A stretch of DNA of 64,000 nucleotides from Pseudomonas sp. GD03944 (lineage in GTDB: Bacteria; Pseudomonadota; Gammaproteobacteria; Pseudomonadales; Pseudomonadaceae), in NCBI RefSeq assembly GCF_029839275.1, contig NZ_JAOCAH010000007.1, forward strand, positions 1 through 64,000, read 5' to 3'. Below are positions 44,408 through 55,000 of the stretch, piece by piece (positions within the stretch are counted from its first letter, which is position 1; each line of letters begins with the position of its first letter). The notes beneath the pieces are model-generated. The model did no database searches. It was not told the origin of the DNA and saw only the letters and a list, made by a program, of their open reading frames with translations. The translations under genes were made by a program, and so were the position numbers.

Positions 44408-46597
44408 TCAAAGTGGGTCGAGCTTGGCGTAGGCGAGCATCAGCCACTTGCTGCCTTCATCCTCGAAATTGACCTGCACCCGCGCCTGGGCGCCGGCCCC
44501 TTCGAAATTGAGGATGGTGCCTTCGCCGAACAGCGAATGGCGCACGCGCTGGCCGAGGCTGAAGCCCGTGTCCGGCACGGCGCTGCCGGCGAACAGGCTG
44601 CCGCCACCCATGTCGCGATTGCCGGTGCCGAACGGGCGCTGGACGCTGTTGGACAGGCGCACTTCCTGGATCAGCTGCGGCGGCACCTCGCGGACGAAGC
44701 GCGACACCTTGTTGTAGGTCTCGCTGCCATACAGGCGACGGGTTTCGGCGTAGCTGATCACCAGCCGCTGCATGGCGCGGGTGATGCCCACATAGGCCAG
44801 GCGGCGTTCCTCTTCCAGGCGGCCGGGTTCTTCCAGGCTCATCTTGTGCGGGAACAGGCCTTCTTCCATGCCCACCAGGAACACCAGTGGGAATTCCAGG
44901 CCCTTGGCGCTGTGCAGGGTCATCAGCTGGATGCTGTCTTCGTTCTCGGCGGCCTGGGTATCACCGGCCTCGAGGGAGGCGTGGGTCAGGAACGCCTGCA
45001 GCGGCGTCAGCTCGTCGTCTTCGTCGTTCTCGAACGCCCGCGCGGCGCTGACCAGTTCTTCCAGGTTTTCCACCCGGGCCTGGCCTTTCTCGCCTTTCTC
45101 TTCCTTGTGGTAGGTGATCAGCCCGCTCTGCTCGATGACGGTCTGGGTCATCAGGTGCAGCGGCATGGTCAGCACCTTGGCCGCCAGGTTTTCGATCAGT
45201 TCGATGAAACCGGCCAGCGCTCCGGATGCGCGACCCGGCAGGGCCTTGTTGGCCAGCATCAGGCGAATCGCTTCCCACATCGACAGGTCGTGGCCGCGGG
45301 CGTACTCGCGGATCGCTTCGACGGTCTTTTCACCAATGCCGCGGGCCGGCACGTTGATTACCCGCTCCAGCGCCGCATCGTTGCCGCGGCCGTCGAGCAG
45401 GCGCAGGTAGGCCATGGCGTTCTTGATCTCGGCGCGCTCGAAGAAGCGCTGGCCGCCGTAGATGCGGTAAGGGATCTTCTCGCGCAGCAGCGCCTCTTCC
45501 AGGACCCGCGACTGGGCGTTGGAGCGGTAGAGAATGGCGATTTCGCTGCGTTTCAGGCCGTCCTTGCGCAGGGCGTCCTCGATGGTCTCGACCACGTAGC
45601 GCGCTTCGTCGTGCTCGTTGAATGCGGCGTACAGGCTCAGCAGGTCGCCGTCGCCGACATCGGTGCGCAGCTCCTTGCCCAGGCGGCCCAGGTTGTTGGC
45701 GATCAGGCCGTTGGCCGCGTTGAGGATGTTGGCGGTGGAGCGGTAGTTCTGTTCCAGGCGGATGATTTCCGCCCCGGGGAAATCGCTGTCGTACTGCTGG
45801 ATGTTCTCGATCTTCGCCCCGCGCCAGCCGTAGATCGACTGATCGTCGTCGCCCACCACCATCAGGCTCTCGCCGCCGATGGCCAGCAGGCGCAGCCAGG
45901 CATACTGCACGGCGTTGGTGTCCTGGAACTCGTCGACCAGGATGTGCCGGAAGCGTTTCTGGTAGTGCTCGAGCAGGCCGGCATTGTTGCGCCACAGGTC
46001 GAGGGCACGCAGCAGCAGCTCAGCGAAGTCGATCACCCCGGTGCGGGCGCAGGCCGCTTCATAGGCTTCGTAGATGCTGCGCATGGTGGCCAGGAACAGG
46101 TCGCCACCGGCCTGGATGTTCTGCGGGCGCAGGCCTTCGTCTTTCTGGCCGTTGATGAACCACTGGGCCTGCTTGGCCGGCCAGCGCTGCTCGTCCAGGC
46201 CGAGGTCGCGGATCACCCGCTTGACCAGGCGCTGCTGATCGTCGGAGTCGAGAATCTGGAAATTCTCCGCCAGCCCGGCTTCCTGCCAGTGCGCGCGCAG
46301 CAGACGATGTGCCAGGCCGTGGAAGGTGCCGACCCACATGCCGGCCGGGTTGTGCCCCAGCATCTGTTCGATGCGGTGGCGCATTTCGGCGGCGGCCTTG
46401 TTGGTGAAGGTCACCGAGAGGATCGAATGCGGCGAGACGTTCAGCCGCTGGATCAGAAAGGCGATGCGGTGCACCAGCACGCGGGTCTTGCCCGAGCCGG
46501 CGCCGGCCAGCACCAGCTGGCGACCTGGCGGTGTGGTGACCGCGTGGTGCTGGGCTGGATTCAGGCTGTCGAGGAGGTGTTCGAGGTCATTTTGCAT
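44408..46597 (-). CDS. uvrD: DNA helicase II
   Basis: 729 residues, close to E. coli UvrD (720). It is an SF1A 3'-5' helicase used in nucleotide excision and mismatch repair. Motif I is GAGSGKTRVL near 33. Motif II is VDEFQDTN, and later motifs include DDDQSIYGWRGA, LEQNYRST, LMTLHSAKGLEFPLVF and VGITRAMQRL. The tail (RVQVNFEDEGSKWLMLAYA) is the Tudor-like C-terminal part that touches RNA polymerase. It diverges from hscC. Confidence 0.97.
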   Translation of the reverse strand: MQNDLEHLLDSLNPAQHHAVTTPPGRQLVLAGAGSGKTRVLVHRIAFLIQRLNVSPHSILSVTFTNKAAAEMRHRIEQMLGHNPAGMWVGTFHGLAHRLLRAHWQEAGLAENFQILDSDDQQRLVKRVIRDLGLDEQRWPAKQAQWFINGQKDEGLRPQNIQAGGDLFLATMRSIYEAYEAACARTGVIDFAELLLRALDLWRNNAGLLEHYQKRFRHILVDEFQDTNAVQYAWLRLLAIGGESLMVVGDDDQSIYGWRGAKIENIQQYDSDFPGAEIIRLEQNYRSTANILNAANGLIANNLGRLGKELRTDVGDGDLLSLYAAFNEHDEARYVVETIEDALRKDGLKRSEIAILYRSNAQSRVLEEALLREKIPYRIYGGQRFFERAEIKNAMAYLRLLDGRGNDAALERVINVPARGIGEKTVEAIREYARGHDLSMWEAIRLMLANKALPGRASGALAGFIELIENLAAKVLTMPLHLMTQTVIEQSGLITYHKEEKGEKGQARVENLEELVSAARAFENDEDDELTPLQAFLTHASLEAGDTQAAENEDSIQLMTLHSAKGLEFPLVFLVGMEEGLFPHKMSLEEPGRLEEERRLAYVGITRAMQRLVISYAETRRLYGSETYNKVSRFVREVPPQLIQEVRLSNSVQRPFGTGNRDMGGGSLFAGSAVPDTGFSLGQRVRHSLFGEGTILNFEGAGAQARVQVNFEDEGSKWLMLAYAKLDPL

Positions 46598-46715
46598 CGC
46601 GGCATTCTAGGGGGCCGGGCAGGGGAGGGCAAACCGTGTCGACTCGGCGGTTTGCCGCGACTTGTGCGCGGAGTAGACTGCGCCCTTCAATGGACCTGAG
46701 AGAGCTGCCCCGTCG

Positions 46716-48395
46716 ATGTCGACCGCTACCCACGCCACGCACAGCCCGCTGCTGGGCATTGACCTGGGCACCACCAACAGCCTGATCGCCGTCTGGCGTG
46801 AAGGCCGCGCCGAACTTATCCCCAACGCCCTGGGCGAGATACTCACACCGTCGGCCGTGAGCCTGGACGAGGATGGCAGCATCCTCGTCGGCGCTGCCGC
46901 CCGTGCGCGCCTGACCACCCATCCGCTGCGCAGCGTGGCGGCGTTCAAGCGCTACATGGGCAGCGACAAGCGCTTCACGCTGAGTGATCGCCCGTTCACG
47001 CCCGAGGAACTCTCGGCGCTGGTGCTGGGTTCGCTCAAGGCGGACGCCGAGGCCCATCTGGGTGTGCCAGTGACAAGCGCGGTGATCTCGGTGCCGGCCT
47101 ACTTCAGCGACGAGCAGCGCAAGCGCACGGTATTCGCCGCCGAGCTGGCCGGGTTGAGCGTCGAGCGCCTGATCAACGAACCGACCGCCGCAGCGATGGC
47201 CTACGGGCTGCACGAGCAGCCGTTGCAGCGTTCGCTGATCTTCGACCTCGGCGGCGGTACCTTCGACGTCACCGTGCTGGAATATGCCCTGCCGTTGATC
47301 GAGGTGCATGCCTCCACGGGCGACAACTTCCTTGGCGGCGAGGACTTCACCGAAGCCCTGCTCAAGGCCTGCCTGAGCGACTGGGGGCTGGCACGCAGCG
47401 AATTGGACGGCCAGGCCCTGGCCAGCCTGGAAGACGCCCTGGAACAACTCAAGCGCCGCCTTGCCGACGGGGTACAGACCCTCGACTGGAGCGGACGCCA
47501 GTGGCAACTGGACGAAGCCCGCGCGCAGCAGATCTGGGCGCCGCTGCTGGCGCGTCTGCGCCAGCCCATCGAACAGGCGCTGCGGGATGCGCGCCTCAAC
47601 CCGCGTGATCTGGACAGCCTGGTGCTGGTCGGCGGCGCGACGCGCATGAGCGCGGTGCAGCAACTGGTGGCCACGCTGTTCGGGCGCCTGCCTTATCGTC
47701 ACCTCGACCCGGACACCATCGTCGCCCTCGGTGCCGCCGCGCAGGCCGCGTGCAAGGCGCGTGACCAGGCCATCGAAGAGCTGATCCTTACCGATGTGTG
47801 CCCCTATACGCTGGGCATTTCCTCGCGGCGCAGTGACGAGCAGCCGGGGGCCTTCTCGCCGATCATCGAGCGCAACACGGTGATTCCGGCTTCGCGCGTG
47901 CAGCGCTACTACACCACCCACCCGCAGCAGGAACACATCCGCATCGAGGTCTATCAGGGTGAGCGGCCCTGGGTGCGTGACAATATCTTCGTCGATGCCT
48001 TCGAGGTGAAGCTGACGCAGACCGGGCAGGTGCAGGCGCTGGATGTGCGTTTCAGCTACGACATCAACGGCCTGCTGGAAGTGGACGTGACCCTGGAGAG
48101 CGGACAGCGTCATGGCCATGTGATCGACCGCAGTCCCACCGGCCTCAGCGCCGAAGCGCGCGCTGCCAGCCAGGCGCGCCTGGCCGGCCTGAAGATCCAT
48201 CCGCGCGATACCTTGCCCAACCGCACCCTGCTGGCGCGCCTTGAACGCGCCTGGGTGCAGACCCTGGGCGCCGAACGCGAGCAGATCGGCCATTGGCTGG
48301 ATGAATTCCAGAGCGTGCTCGGCGCTCAGCAGGAACAGCCGATAGTTGCTACGCGCCAGCGCCTGGAGCAACAGCTGGACGCGCTACGGTTTTAA
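46716..48395 (+). CDS. hscC: Hsp70-family chaperone HscC
   Basis: 559 residues, shorter than DnaK (638) and equal to HscC. The ATPase domain has GIDLGTTNSL near 14, NEPTAAAMAYGL, FDLGGGTFDVTVLE and LVGGATRM. The substrate domain is short and lacks the long acidic lid end. The 3' end overlaps the convergent J-domain gene by 12 bases, and HscC-type Hsp70s are known to work with dedicated membrane J proteins, so the neighbour is the likely co-chaperone. Confidence 0.92.
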   Translation: MSTATHATHSPLLGIDLGTTNSLIAVWREGRAELIPNALGEILTPSAVSLDEDGSILVGAAARARLTTHPLRSVAAFKRYMGSDKRFTLSDRPFTPEELSALVLGSLKADAEAHLGVPVTSAVISVPAYFSDEQRKRTVFAAELAGLSVERLINEPTAAAMAYGLHEQPLQRSLIFDLGGGTFDVTVLEYALPLIEVHASTGDNFLGGEDFTEALLKACLSDWGLARSELDGQALASLEDALEQLKRRLADGVQTLDWSGRQWQLDEARAQQIWAPLLARLRQPIEQALRDARLNPRDLDSLVLVGGATRMSAVQQLVATLFGRLPYRHLDPDTIVALGAAAQAACKARDQAIEELILTDVCPYTLGISSRRSDEQPGAFSPIIERNTVIPASRVQRYYTTHPQQEHIRIEVYQGERPWVRDNIFVDAFEVKLTQTGQVQALDVRFSYDINGLLEVDVTLESGQRHGHVIDRSPTGLSAEARAASQARLAGLKIHPRDTLPNRTLLARLERAWVQTLGAEREQIGHWLDEFQSVLGAQQEQPIVATRQRLEQQLDALRF

Positions 48396-51068
48396 TTTCA
48401 GGGTTGGCTGTTTGGCCTTGTTCAGACGCCGCAGCTGGGCCTGCAAATCGCGCTCCCCGGGCGGTGCCGTGCCGCCCGGCAGGCCGTAGCGGTTGGGCAA
48501 TGGATCACCCGGCCAGACGCACAGCACCAGCAGCATGTAGGGCATCAGGAAGCTGCCCGCTAGCAGCATCAGTAGCGTGCCCAGGCCCCGGCTCATGTCG
48601 TGCAGGCGGCGCAGCAGGTTGCCAATCAGCACCAGCAGGGCAACACCCAGTATCCCAAGCGCCAGGTTGGGGTTCAGCGTCTCCACCAGGACGATCGGCG
48701 CAAGGGCCGCCACCACCAGGCCCACGCTCTGCAGCGTGAAGTTGCGTCGGTTCAGGCGCCCGCCGAGGTGCCAGATGTGCCATTGCGAGCGCTGGGTCGA
48801 CGGTTCCGGTACCGGTAGCAGCCGCTCACAGCGTGACAGCAGTACGGCCAGGGTCAGGCGTGTTGCCTGCGGCGTGGTGTCGTTGTCCTTGGCGTCCTGC
48901 AGTTGGCGCATCAGGGCGGTGCGGGGTAACTGCGGGCGCTTGCCGCCGAACAGCTCACGCATGGCTTCGAATATCGCCTGCATGGTGGCGTACTTCAGGT
49001 TGTTGTCCCGGCACACCGATTGCGACAGGTTCTGTGGGCGCCCCTTTATCAGCCCCTTGCGGAAGGGCTCGAACCAGCTTTCGGGGCAGGTGAAGCCGTT
49101 CAGCCGCTGCAGCGCCTCGTCGCGCAAGGCCTGTGGCAAGGCCGGATCGTGATAGAGCGCGGCATCGAGCAGCATCTGGCCGACGGGGTCTGTGCCCATC
49201 TCATGGCCATGCCGTTGTACGCAGGCCTCGACCCGGGCCGCCGAGGGCAGGCGCCAGGGATTCAGCAGTGTGTCAGGGCTGACCAGCTCGCCGGCGATCA
49301 GTCCTTGCAGTACATCCTGCTCGTCGAGCTCCAGCATCCATCGCCAGGGCGTGTCCGCTGCCAGCAGTTGCGCCTTGATCGCGTGCGCGGGGTGTTCGTT
49401 GTCGGTTGGCAGCTTAGCGAGGGTCTTGCCCAGGTACTGCAGCCATTGCTCCGGTTGCTCCAGCAGACCCAGCAGCAGAAGCGTCTGGCGCTGCCAGTGC
49501 CAGCGCGCGTCAGGATTGCTGGGTTGCGCTGGCAAGCGGCGGCCGGCGCGCCAGAGGGCCAGTTGCAGCTGCAGGCAAGGCGGTAGCAACCAGCGCGGCA
49601 GCGGTGCGAACAGTTCGTCCAGACGTTGCAGGCTCGCATCGTCATGCAGGCGCAGCCGCTTGAGCGCGCGCAGCACCTGGGCGCGGGCCACCGTGTTGTC
49701 GCGCAGTGCCTCTGGTAAGGCGGCGCCAGGGGTGCTGATCGCCTGTTGCAGCGCCTGCAACGCGGGCGAGTCGCGCAGCCATTCGAGTTGTTGCCGGGCC
49801 TGGTGCCTGAGGCCTTGCACCAGCAAGGCGTCGAGCGGATGGTCGCCTTGCTGGTGCAGGTCAGGCAGCGCTTCGAGGTCAATCTCGTCACCGCGTTGCA
49901 GCAGCCAGGCCTGGCGGTAGGCGCGTGCGAGCGGCTCGTCCGCGGCGCCGAGCAGTTCGGCAAGAAATGGCCATTCGCTGTCGCCCAGTTGCCACGCGAT
50001 GAAGGTGCGCGCCAGGGGGGGCAGATCGGTGTCGGCAGCGCGCTGCCAGCGTGCCAGGGTTTGCGGGGTCTGCGCCGGCTCGCCGTCGGCCAGCTGATAG
50101 GCGTCGAGCGGGTGCTGGTGGCCGAGCGCACGCTGGCTGCGGTTGAATGCCAGGATCAGCAGGGGCAGGCGCTCGGGTGAGTGATGGGCACACCAGGCCA
50201 GCAACCAGGCGGCTGCTTCGGGCATCTCGTGCTCGTGCCACAGGCGGCTCCACAGGTCGAGGGCATCCTGATCATGGAGCTGCTTCTGCGTCGCCAGTAG
50301 GTACAAGGTGTCGACGTCATCGGGTGCTTCGCCATGACGCGCCTGGTAGTGCTCCAGGGCATCGCCGAGCGCTACACCGGCCAGGGTGCACTGGCGATAC
50401 AGGTGCGGGTAGTAGGCGGGGTCGGCCGGCATCGGCAGGCACAGGTGGACCGAACTCAGGCCACGAAACTCCTGCAGCGGGCGATTCCTGAACACATGCT
50501 CCAGGGTGCGTACGTACCAGAGGCTTTCGACCTGCGCGACGGCGGGCAAGCCGGACAGGCTGGCGAGATCGAAGGGATCCGGTTCGGCGATGCGCTGGAG
50601 CAGGTGGTCCAGTGCTTCGGCTTCTTCGAAGGGCAGTTGCATCAGGCGGTTGGCCCAGGCCATGCGCTCCGTGAGCAGCAGTACGCAGCGGTGTGAAAGC
50701 GGCCCGTTGCTCAGCAGCAGATGCCGCAGCGCGCCGTCGATGCTTTCCAGAACCTCCAGCGGCAACTGATCGAGTACGCGGCAGTAGGCCTGCCAGGCTT
50801 CGGGGCGAAAGCGCTGACTAGGGTTCTGCAGCAGATCGACGAACTGCTGGATGGCCTGTTCACTGGCACTGGGCAGGGCGGCCTGCTCACTGACGGTGGG
50901 CGATTCGCCGCGCGCCTGACTCAGGGCGTTTTCGTAGGCGCCCCGCAGGGCCTGGAAGCCTTCCGGGTCACGCTCCGGATGCACGTCCGGCAGTCGTGCG
51001 CGGTAGGCGTTGCGGATAGCGTTCTGATCGTTGGTCGGCTCGATGCCGAGGTGTTCCCAGCAACTCAT
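48384..51068 (-). CDS. J-domain protein with C-terminal DUF805 membrane domain
   Basis: 894 residues. Residues 1-50 form a J domain (CWEHLGIEPTNDQNAIRNAY ... GFQALRGAYENAL), but the catalytic HPD is HPE at 30-32. A long helical repeat region (100-730) follows. The C-terminal 130 residues have four hydrophobic helices with GRLNRRNFTLQ, LLRRLHDMSRG and WPGDPLPNRYG, the DUF805 pattern. DjlB/DjlC of E. coli are the HscC-linked J proteins, though this one is about twice as long. The ATG at 51068 overlaps the DUF1266 stop; the open frame upstream lies in that gene. Confidence 0.85.
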   Translation of the reverse strand: MSCWEHLGIEPTNDQNAIRNAYRARLPDVHPERDPEGFQALRGAYENALSQARGESPTVSEQAALPSASEQAIQQFVDLLQNPSQRFRPEAWQAYCRVLDQLPLEVLESIDGALRHLLLSNGPLSHRCVLLLTERMAWANRLMQLPFEEAEALDHLLQRIAEPDPFDLASLSGLPAVAQVESLWYVRTLEHVFRNRPLQEFRGLSSVHLCLPMPADPAYYPHLYRQCTLAGVALGDALEHYQARHGEAPDDVDTLYLLATQKQLHDQDALDLWSRLWHEHEMPEAAAWLLAWCAHHSPERLPLLILAFNRSQRALGHQHPLDAYQLADGEPAQTPQTLARWQRAADTDLPPLARTFIAWQLGDSEWPFLAELLGAADEPLARAYRQAWLLQRGDEIDLEALPDLHQQGDHPLDALLVQGLRHQARQQLEWLRDSPALQALQQAISTPGAALPEALRDNTVARAQVLRALKRLRLHDDASLQRLDELFAPLPRWLLPPCLQLQLALWRAGRRLPAQPSNPDARWHWQRQTLLLLGLLEQPEQWLQYLGKTLAKLPTDNEHPAHAIKAQLLAADTPWRWMLELDEQDVLQGLIAGELVSPDTLLNPWRLPSAARVEACVQRHGHEMGTDPVGQMLLDAALYHDPALPQALRDEALQRLNGFTCPESWFEPFRKGLIKGRPQNLSQSVCRDNNLKYATMQAIFEAMRELFGGKRPQLPRTALMRQLQDAKDNDTTPQATRLTLAVLLSRCERLLPVPEPSTQRSQWHIWHLGGRLNRRNFTLQSVGLVVAALAPIVLVETLNPNLALGILGVALLVLIGNLLRRLHDMSRGLGTLLMLLAGSFLMPYMLLVLCVWPGDPLPNRYGLPGGTAPPGERDLQAQLRRLNKAKQPTLKLKP

Positions 51069-51793
51069 GACCAGTCGAACGCCTCCAGCGAAGTGGGTTT
51101 TTCCGGCAGATCCAGCTCCATCTCCCAAGGCAGCTCGTCGAGCTGTGCCGCCGGGGTTAGGGCCAGCTCGCGCACCAGGGCGCGGTGAGTCGGGTCGCTG
51201 CCCTGGCGACTGAGGCACAGCGCCTGCTCGCCGGGCTGTTCATTGCCCAGGCAGTTCCAGTAGCAGCGGCCGATGAGAAAGCCGGCCAGGTAGCTGTGCC
51301 AGCTCTGGTAGTAGTAGCGCGCCCGCAGGCTCAGGCGGGTGTGCAGCCAGAGGTTCTCTTCCAGGCTCAACCAGCCATTGAGCTGGCCCAGACGGGCGAG
51401 AAAGCTCATGCGCCCCAGGTCCCAGGCACGAATGCCTCCGGAGCCGCAGACCAGGATGGTCTCGGCGACGTAGCGGTAGGCCACCTGCTGGCGTTCGTCC
51501 AGGCTGTCGACCAGAGCCTGCCATTCGCTTGGCAACAGGCGTGCGTTGTCCCAGTAGGCACCGCTCAGGTCCCGGGCATGCCCGTCGTCGGTCATGCGCT
51601 GGATCATCGCCAGCAGGGCGCCGCGATCAGCGATGTCCCAGGATTCGCTGAGATCGATGTGTTCGTTGCCGGGGTAGAAGTTTGGCAGGGCGTATTGAGC
51701 GCCCGAGCTGGCGTTGATCGCCACCATCGGTGCTGACAGGGCGAAGAGCCAGCGTTGTTGCAGGTCATCCATGGGGTGTGTGCCGTCGTCCAT
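51065..51793 (-). CDS. DUF1266 protein, coupled to the J-domain gene
   Basis: About 242 residues with the DUF1266 core: SWDIADRGALLAMIQRMTDD, AWDLGRMSFLARLG (the conserved WDLxR segment) and SLRARYYYQSWHSYLAGFLI. The function of DUF1266 is unknown, but it is often found beside hscC/J-protein genes and type VI or Rhs regions. The start is uncertain: ATG at 51793, 51772 and 51811 are all in frame and none has a good ribosome site. Its TGA overlaps the J-gene ATG. No other gene is seen in the 294 bases up to 52088. Confidence 0.8.
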   Translation of the reverse strand: MDDGTHPMDDLQQRWLFALSAPMVAINASSGAQYALPNFYPGNEHIDLSESWDIADRGALLAMIQRMTDDGHARDLSGAYWDNARLLPSEWQALVDSLDERQQVAYRYVAETILVCGSGGIRAWDLGRMSFLARLGQLNGWLSLEENLWLHTRLSLRARYYYQSWHSYLAGFLIGRCYWNCLGNEQPGEQALCLSRQGSDPTHRALVRELALTPAAQLDELPWEMELDLPEKPTSLEAFDWS

Positions 51794-52087
51794 GAGTACG
51801 GAATTGCCCATCCTAGGAGCTATTGCCGGGGTGCCGCAAGCGTCTCGCCAGGGGCGTGAGAGCCGGGTCATGAACACGGCCAGACAGCCGACGACCGGCG
51901 GGTCACCGGCCCACACGGTGCCTGCGGCGATAGACCGCGGCTCAAGTCGATCATCCAGCGGGTGAATTCGCCAGGATGGCAGTTGGGCATCACGTCTGGC
52001 TCGGGTATGCTCCGGCGACGCTGGGGGGTTGTCGGGGCTCAACGAAGTGCCGCAATCCGATAGGCAACCATTACAAGAACATCGCCT

Positions 52088-54985
52088 ATGACTGTTTCGA
52101 CGAGCGCCGCCCTACAGGATCAGACACTGGAACCCCATCGCTCCATCCGTCAGCAATTCGCCACGGATATCGAGGCGGAGCGCACGCGCCTGTTGTATCA
52201 GGGGTCGCGGGTGCCGACCCTGTTCATGCTGCTCAATGGCCTGGCGTGTGCCTACCTGCTGTGGGAGCCGCAGAATACGGTGGTGTTGTCCGGTTGGCTG
52301 GTCTGGCTGGTGCTGCTGGCCGTGCTGCGCCTGGTTCAGGTCACGGCGTTCAACCGGGCCCTGCCGAGCCGCCAGGCGCATCCGCACTGGCGCCGCAGCT
52401 TTCTCCTGGGGGCCGGCGCCTCGGGCCTGACCCTGGCCTTTGCCGCTATCGTGCTGGTGCCGGTGGATATCTTTTACCAGCAGGCCCTGGTCTATGGCCT
52501 GATCGCCGCCGCCATTCTCTCTGCCAGCGTGGCCTATGCCGTCAGCCGGGCGGCTTTCCTGACCTTCGCCTTGCCCTGCGTGCTGCCAGCGCTGGTCTAC
52601 CTGATTTCCAGCGATGACGGGCTGTTGCAAGGCTGGGGCGTGCTCAGCGCGATTCTGCTGCTGTCGCTGGTGGTGGTGGCCTGGCAGGTCAACCGGCTGG
52701 TGCAGCGCAGCCTGCTGCAGCGGTTCCACAACCAGGCGCTGATCGCCAACCTGGAACACGCCAAGCAGCAGGCCGAAGGCCTCAACGCCGAGCTGGCCCG
52801 GGAAGTCGAGCAACGCCGGCGGGCCGAGCGCGAGTTGCGCGCTGCCCATGGCGAGCTGGAAATGCGTGTGGCCGAGCGCACCCTGGAGCTGGACGAGGCG
52901 ACCCATGCCCTGGGCAAGAGCCAGGCGCGGCTGGCCATGGCGCTGGAGGCCAGCGAGTTGGGCCTGTGGGACTGGAACCTGCAGAACGACGAAGTCCACC
53001 ATTCGCAGCTCAAGGAAATCTTCGGCGTCGAGCCGGAGGAAATCCACGGCATGCTGCGCGACCTCAAGCCGCGCCTGCACCCGGATGACCTGCCGGCCCT
53101 GCGCCGGGCCCTGGTCGAACACATGAAAGGGCAGTCCGACGGCTACCAGATCGAATACCGCATCCGCCATGCCGCCGGGCACTGGGTCTGGATCGAAGAC
53201 CGCGGTCGCGCCGTCGAGCGGGACGCCGACGGCCGGGTGCTGCGGATGCTCGGCACCCGCCGCGACATCAGCGCCCGCAAGCAGCAGGAAGAACAGCAGC
53301 GCCTGGCCGGCACGGTGTTCGAAGCGGCCAGCGAGGGCATCTTCATCCTCGACCCGGACTACCGCATGCTGGCGGTCAACCAGGCCTTCAGCCAGGTCAC
53401 CGGCTACCGCCAGGACGACGTGATCGGCAAGAACGTCGCCGCCCTGATCGGCAGTCGGGAAGCCCGCCGCCAGTACCAGCTGATCAACCTGGAGCTGGAG
53501 CAGGGCGATCATTGGCAGGGCGAGCTGATCGAGACACGCAAGAATGGCGAACTCTACCCGCAGTGGTTGCAGCTCAATGTGGTGCGCGACAGCAAGGGGA
53601 ACGTCAGCCATATCGTGGGCTTCTTCGCCGATCTGACCGCCCGGCGCGAGGCGGAAGAGCGGCTGCGCTACCTGTCGCACTACGACGAACTGACTGGCCT
53701 GGCCAACCGCAGCCTGTTCCGCGCGCGGCTGCACGAGGCCAGCCAGCGCTCGCGCCAGAGTGGCCGTAGCCTGGCGTTGCTGCACATCGACCTGGACCGC
53801 TTCAAGCTGCTCAATGACAGCCTCGGCCATGACGTGGCGGACCAGTTGCTGCGGCAGATGAGCCGGCGCCTGACCCAGGCGGTGCCGGAGGCGGACACCA
53901 TCGCGCGGCTGTCGGGCGACGAATTCGCCGTGTTGCTCGACTCCTACAGCAGCCTGTCCAGCCTGGCGCGGTTGGCCAGTCGCCTGCTCAGCAAGCTGCG
54001 CACACCGGTCACGGTCGGTGGCCAGGAGCTGGTGGTCAGCGCCTCCCTGGGCATCAGCCTGTTGCCGGACAATGCACGGGAAATCTCCGCCCTGATCAGC
54101 CAGGCCAACATGGCCATGCAGCACGCCAAACACCTGGGCGGCAACACCTTCCAGTTCTTCACCGACAACCTCCAGGCCTGCACCCTGGAGCGCCTGCAAC
54201 TGGAAACCCAGTTGCGCAAAGCCATCGAGGCTGGCCAGCTGGAGGTGTTCTACCAACCCAAACTGTGCCTGGCCGACGATAGCCTCAATGCCGCCGAAGC
54301 CCTGGTGCGCTGGCGCCATCCAGAGCTGGGGCTGGTGCCGCCGGGCGATTTCATCGGCCTGGCCGAGGAGACGGGGCTGATCGCGCCGATCGGCGAATTC
54401 GTCCTGCGCCAGGCCTGCCTGCAGGCGCGTACCTGGCAGCGCGATGGGTTGGCGGATATCCGGGTGTCGGTGAACCTGTCGGTGCACCAGCTGCGCCAGG
54501 GCAACCTGGTCAGCCTGGTGCGTCAGGTCCTGGAAGAAACCGACCTGGCACCGCATTTCCTCGAACTGGAGCTGACCGAAAGCCAGCTGCTCGACAACGT
54601 CGAGAACGTCATCACCACCTTCCAGCAACTGCGTGACCTGGGGGTCAAGCTGGCGATCGACGATTTCGGCACCGGCTATTCCTCCCTGAGCTACCTGAAG
54701 CGCTTCCCGGTGGACGTGGTGAAGATCGACCAGACCTTCATCCGCGACCTGTCGCCAGGCAGCGAGGACGCCGCGATCACCCGGGCGATCATCGCCATGG
54801 CCCATAGCCTGGAGCTGAAAGTGGTGGCCGAAGGGGTGGAGACCCAGGCCCAGATGGATTTCCTCAAGGCCCAGCGCTGCGACGAGATTCAGGGCTTTCT
54901 GATCAGCCGGCCGATCGCCGCCGAGTACTTCGAGCGGTTGCTGCGGGACCAGGCCAAGGTCACCCTGATCCGCAGTCATCAGTGA
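52088..54985 (+). CDS. PAS-GGDEF-EAL cyclic-di-GMP enzyme with membrane sensor
   Basis: 965 residues. The N-terminus has about six membrane helices (residues 40-200), then a coiled coil (210-280), two PAS domains with PAC motifs (about 285-405 and 410-530), a GGDEF domain and an EAL domain. The diguanylate cyclase signature reads SGDEF near 609. The phosphodiesterase part keeps EALVRW near 737, [14 protein letters not shown] and VAEGVET, so it should hydrolyse c-di-GMP. The cyclase half may be regulatory, though SGDEF enzymes can be active. The gene stands alone. Confidence 0.92.
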   Translation: MTVSTSAALQDQTLEPHRSIRQQFATDIEAERTRLLYQGSRVPTLFMLLNGLACAYLLWEPQNTVVLSGWLVWLVLLAVLRLVQVTAFNRALPSRQAHPHWRRSFLLGAGASGLTLAFAAIVLVPVDIFYQQALVYGLIAAAILSASVAYAVSRAAFLTFALPCVLPALVYLISSDDGLLQGWGVLSAILLLSLVVVAWQVNRLVQRSLLQRFHNQALIANLEHAKQQAEGLNAELAREVEQRRRAERELRAAHGELEMRVAERTLELDEATHALGKSQARLAMALEASELGLWDWNLQNDEVHHSQLKEIFGVEPEEIHGMLRDLKPRLHPDDLPALRRALVEHMKGQSDGYQIEYRIRHAAGHWVWIEDRGRAVERDADGRVLRMLGTRRDISARKQQEEQQRLAGTVFEAASEGIFILDPDYRMLAVNQAFSQVTGYRQDDVIGKNVAALIGSREARRQYQLINLELEQGDHWQGELIETRKNGELYPQWLQLNVVRDSKGNVSHIVGFFADLTARREAEERLRYLSHYDELTGLANRSLFRARLHEASQRSRQSGRSLALLHIDLDRFKLLNDSLGHDVADQLLRQMSRRLTQAVPEADTIARLSGDEFAVLLDSYSSLSSLARLASRLLSKLRTPVTVGGQELVVSASLGISLLPDNAREISALISQANMAMQHAKHLGGNTFQFFTDNLQACTLERLQLETQLRKAIEAGQLEVFYQPKLCLADDSLNAAEALVRWRHPELGLVPPGDFIGLAEETGLIAPIGEFVLRQACLQARTWQRDGLADIRVSVNLSVHQLRQGNLVSLVRQVLEETDLAPHFLELELTESQLLDNVENVITTFQQLRDLGVKLAIDDFGTGYSSLSYLKRFPVDVVKIDQTFIRDLSPGSEDAAITRAIIAMAHSLELKVVAEGVETQAQMDFLKAQRCDEIQGFLISRPIAAEYFERLLRDQAKVTLIRSHQ

Positions 54986-55000
54986 CGGGAGCGTGGTGCC

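Noticed and set aside
52112..54979. Minus-strand open frame of 955 codons opposite the GGDEF-EAL gene
   Set aside because: Matches the span of the real gene exactly and has no recognisable domain; the plus-strand protein has all its catalytic motifs.
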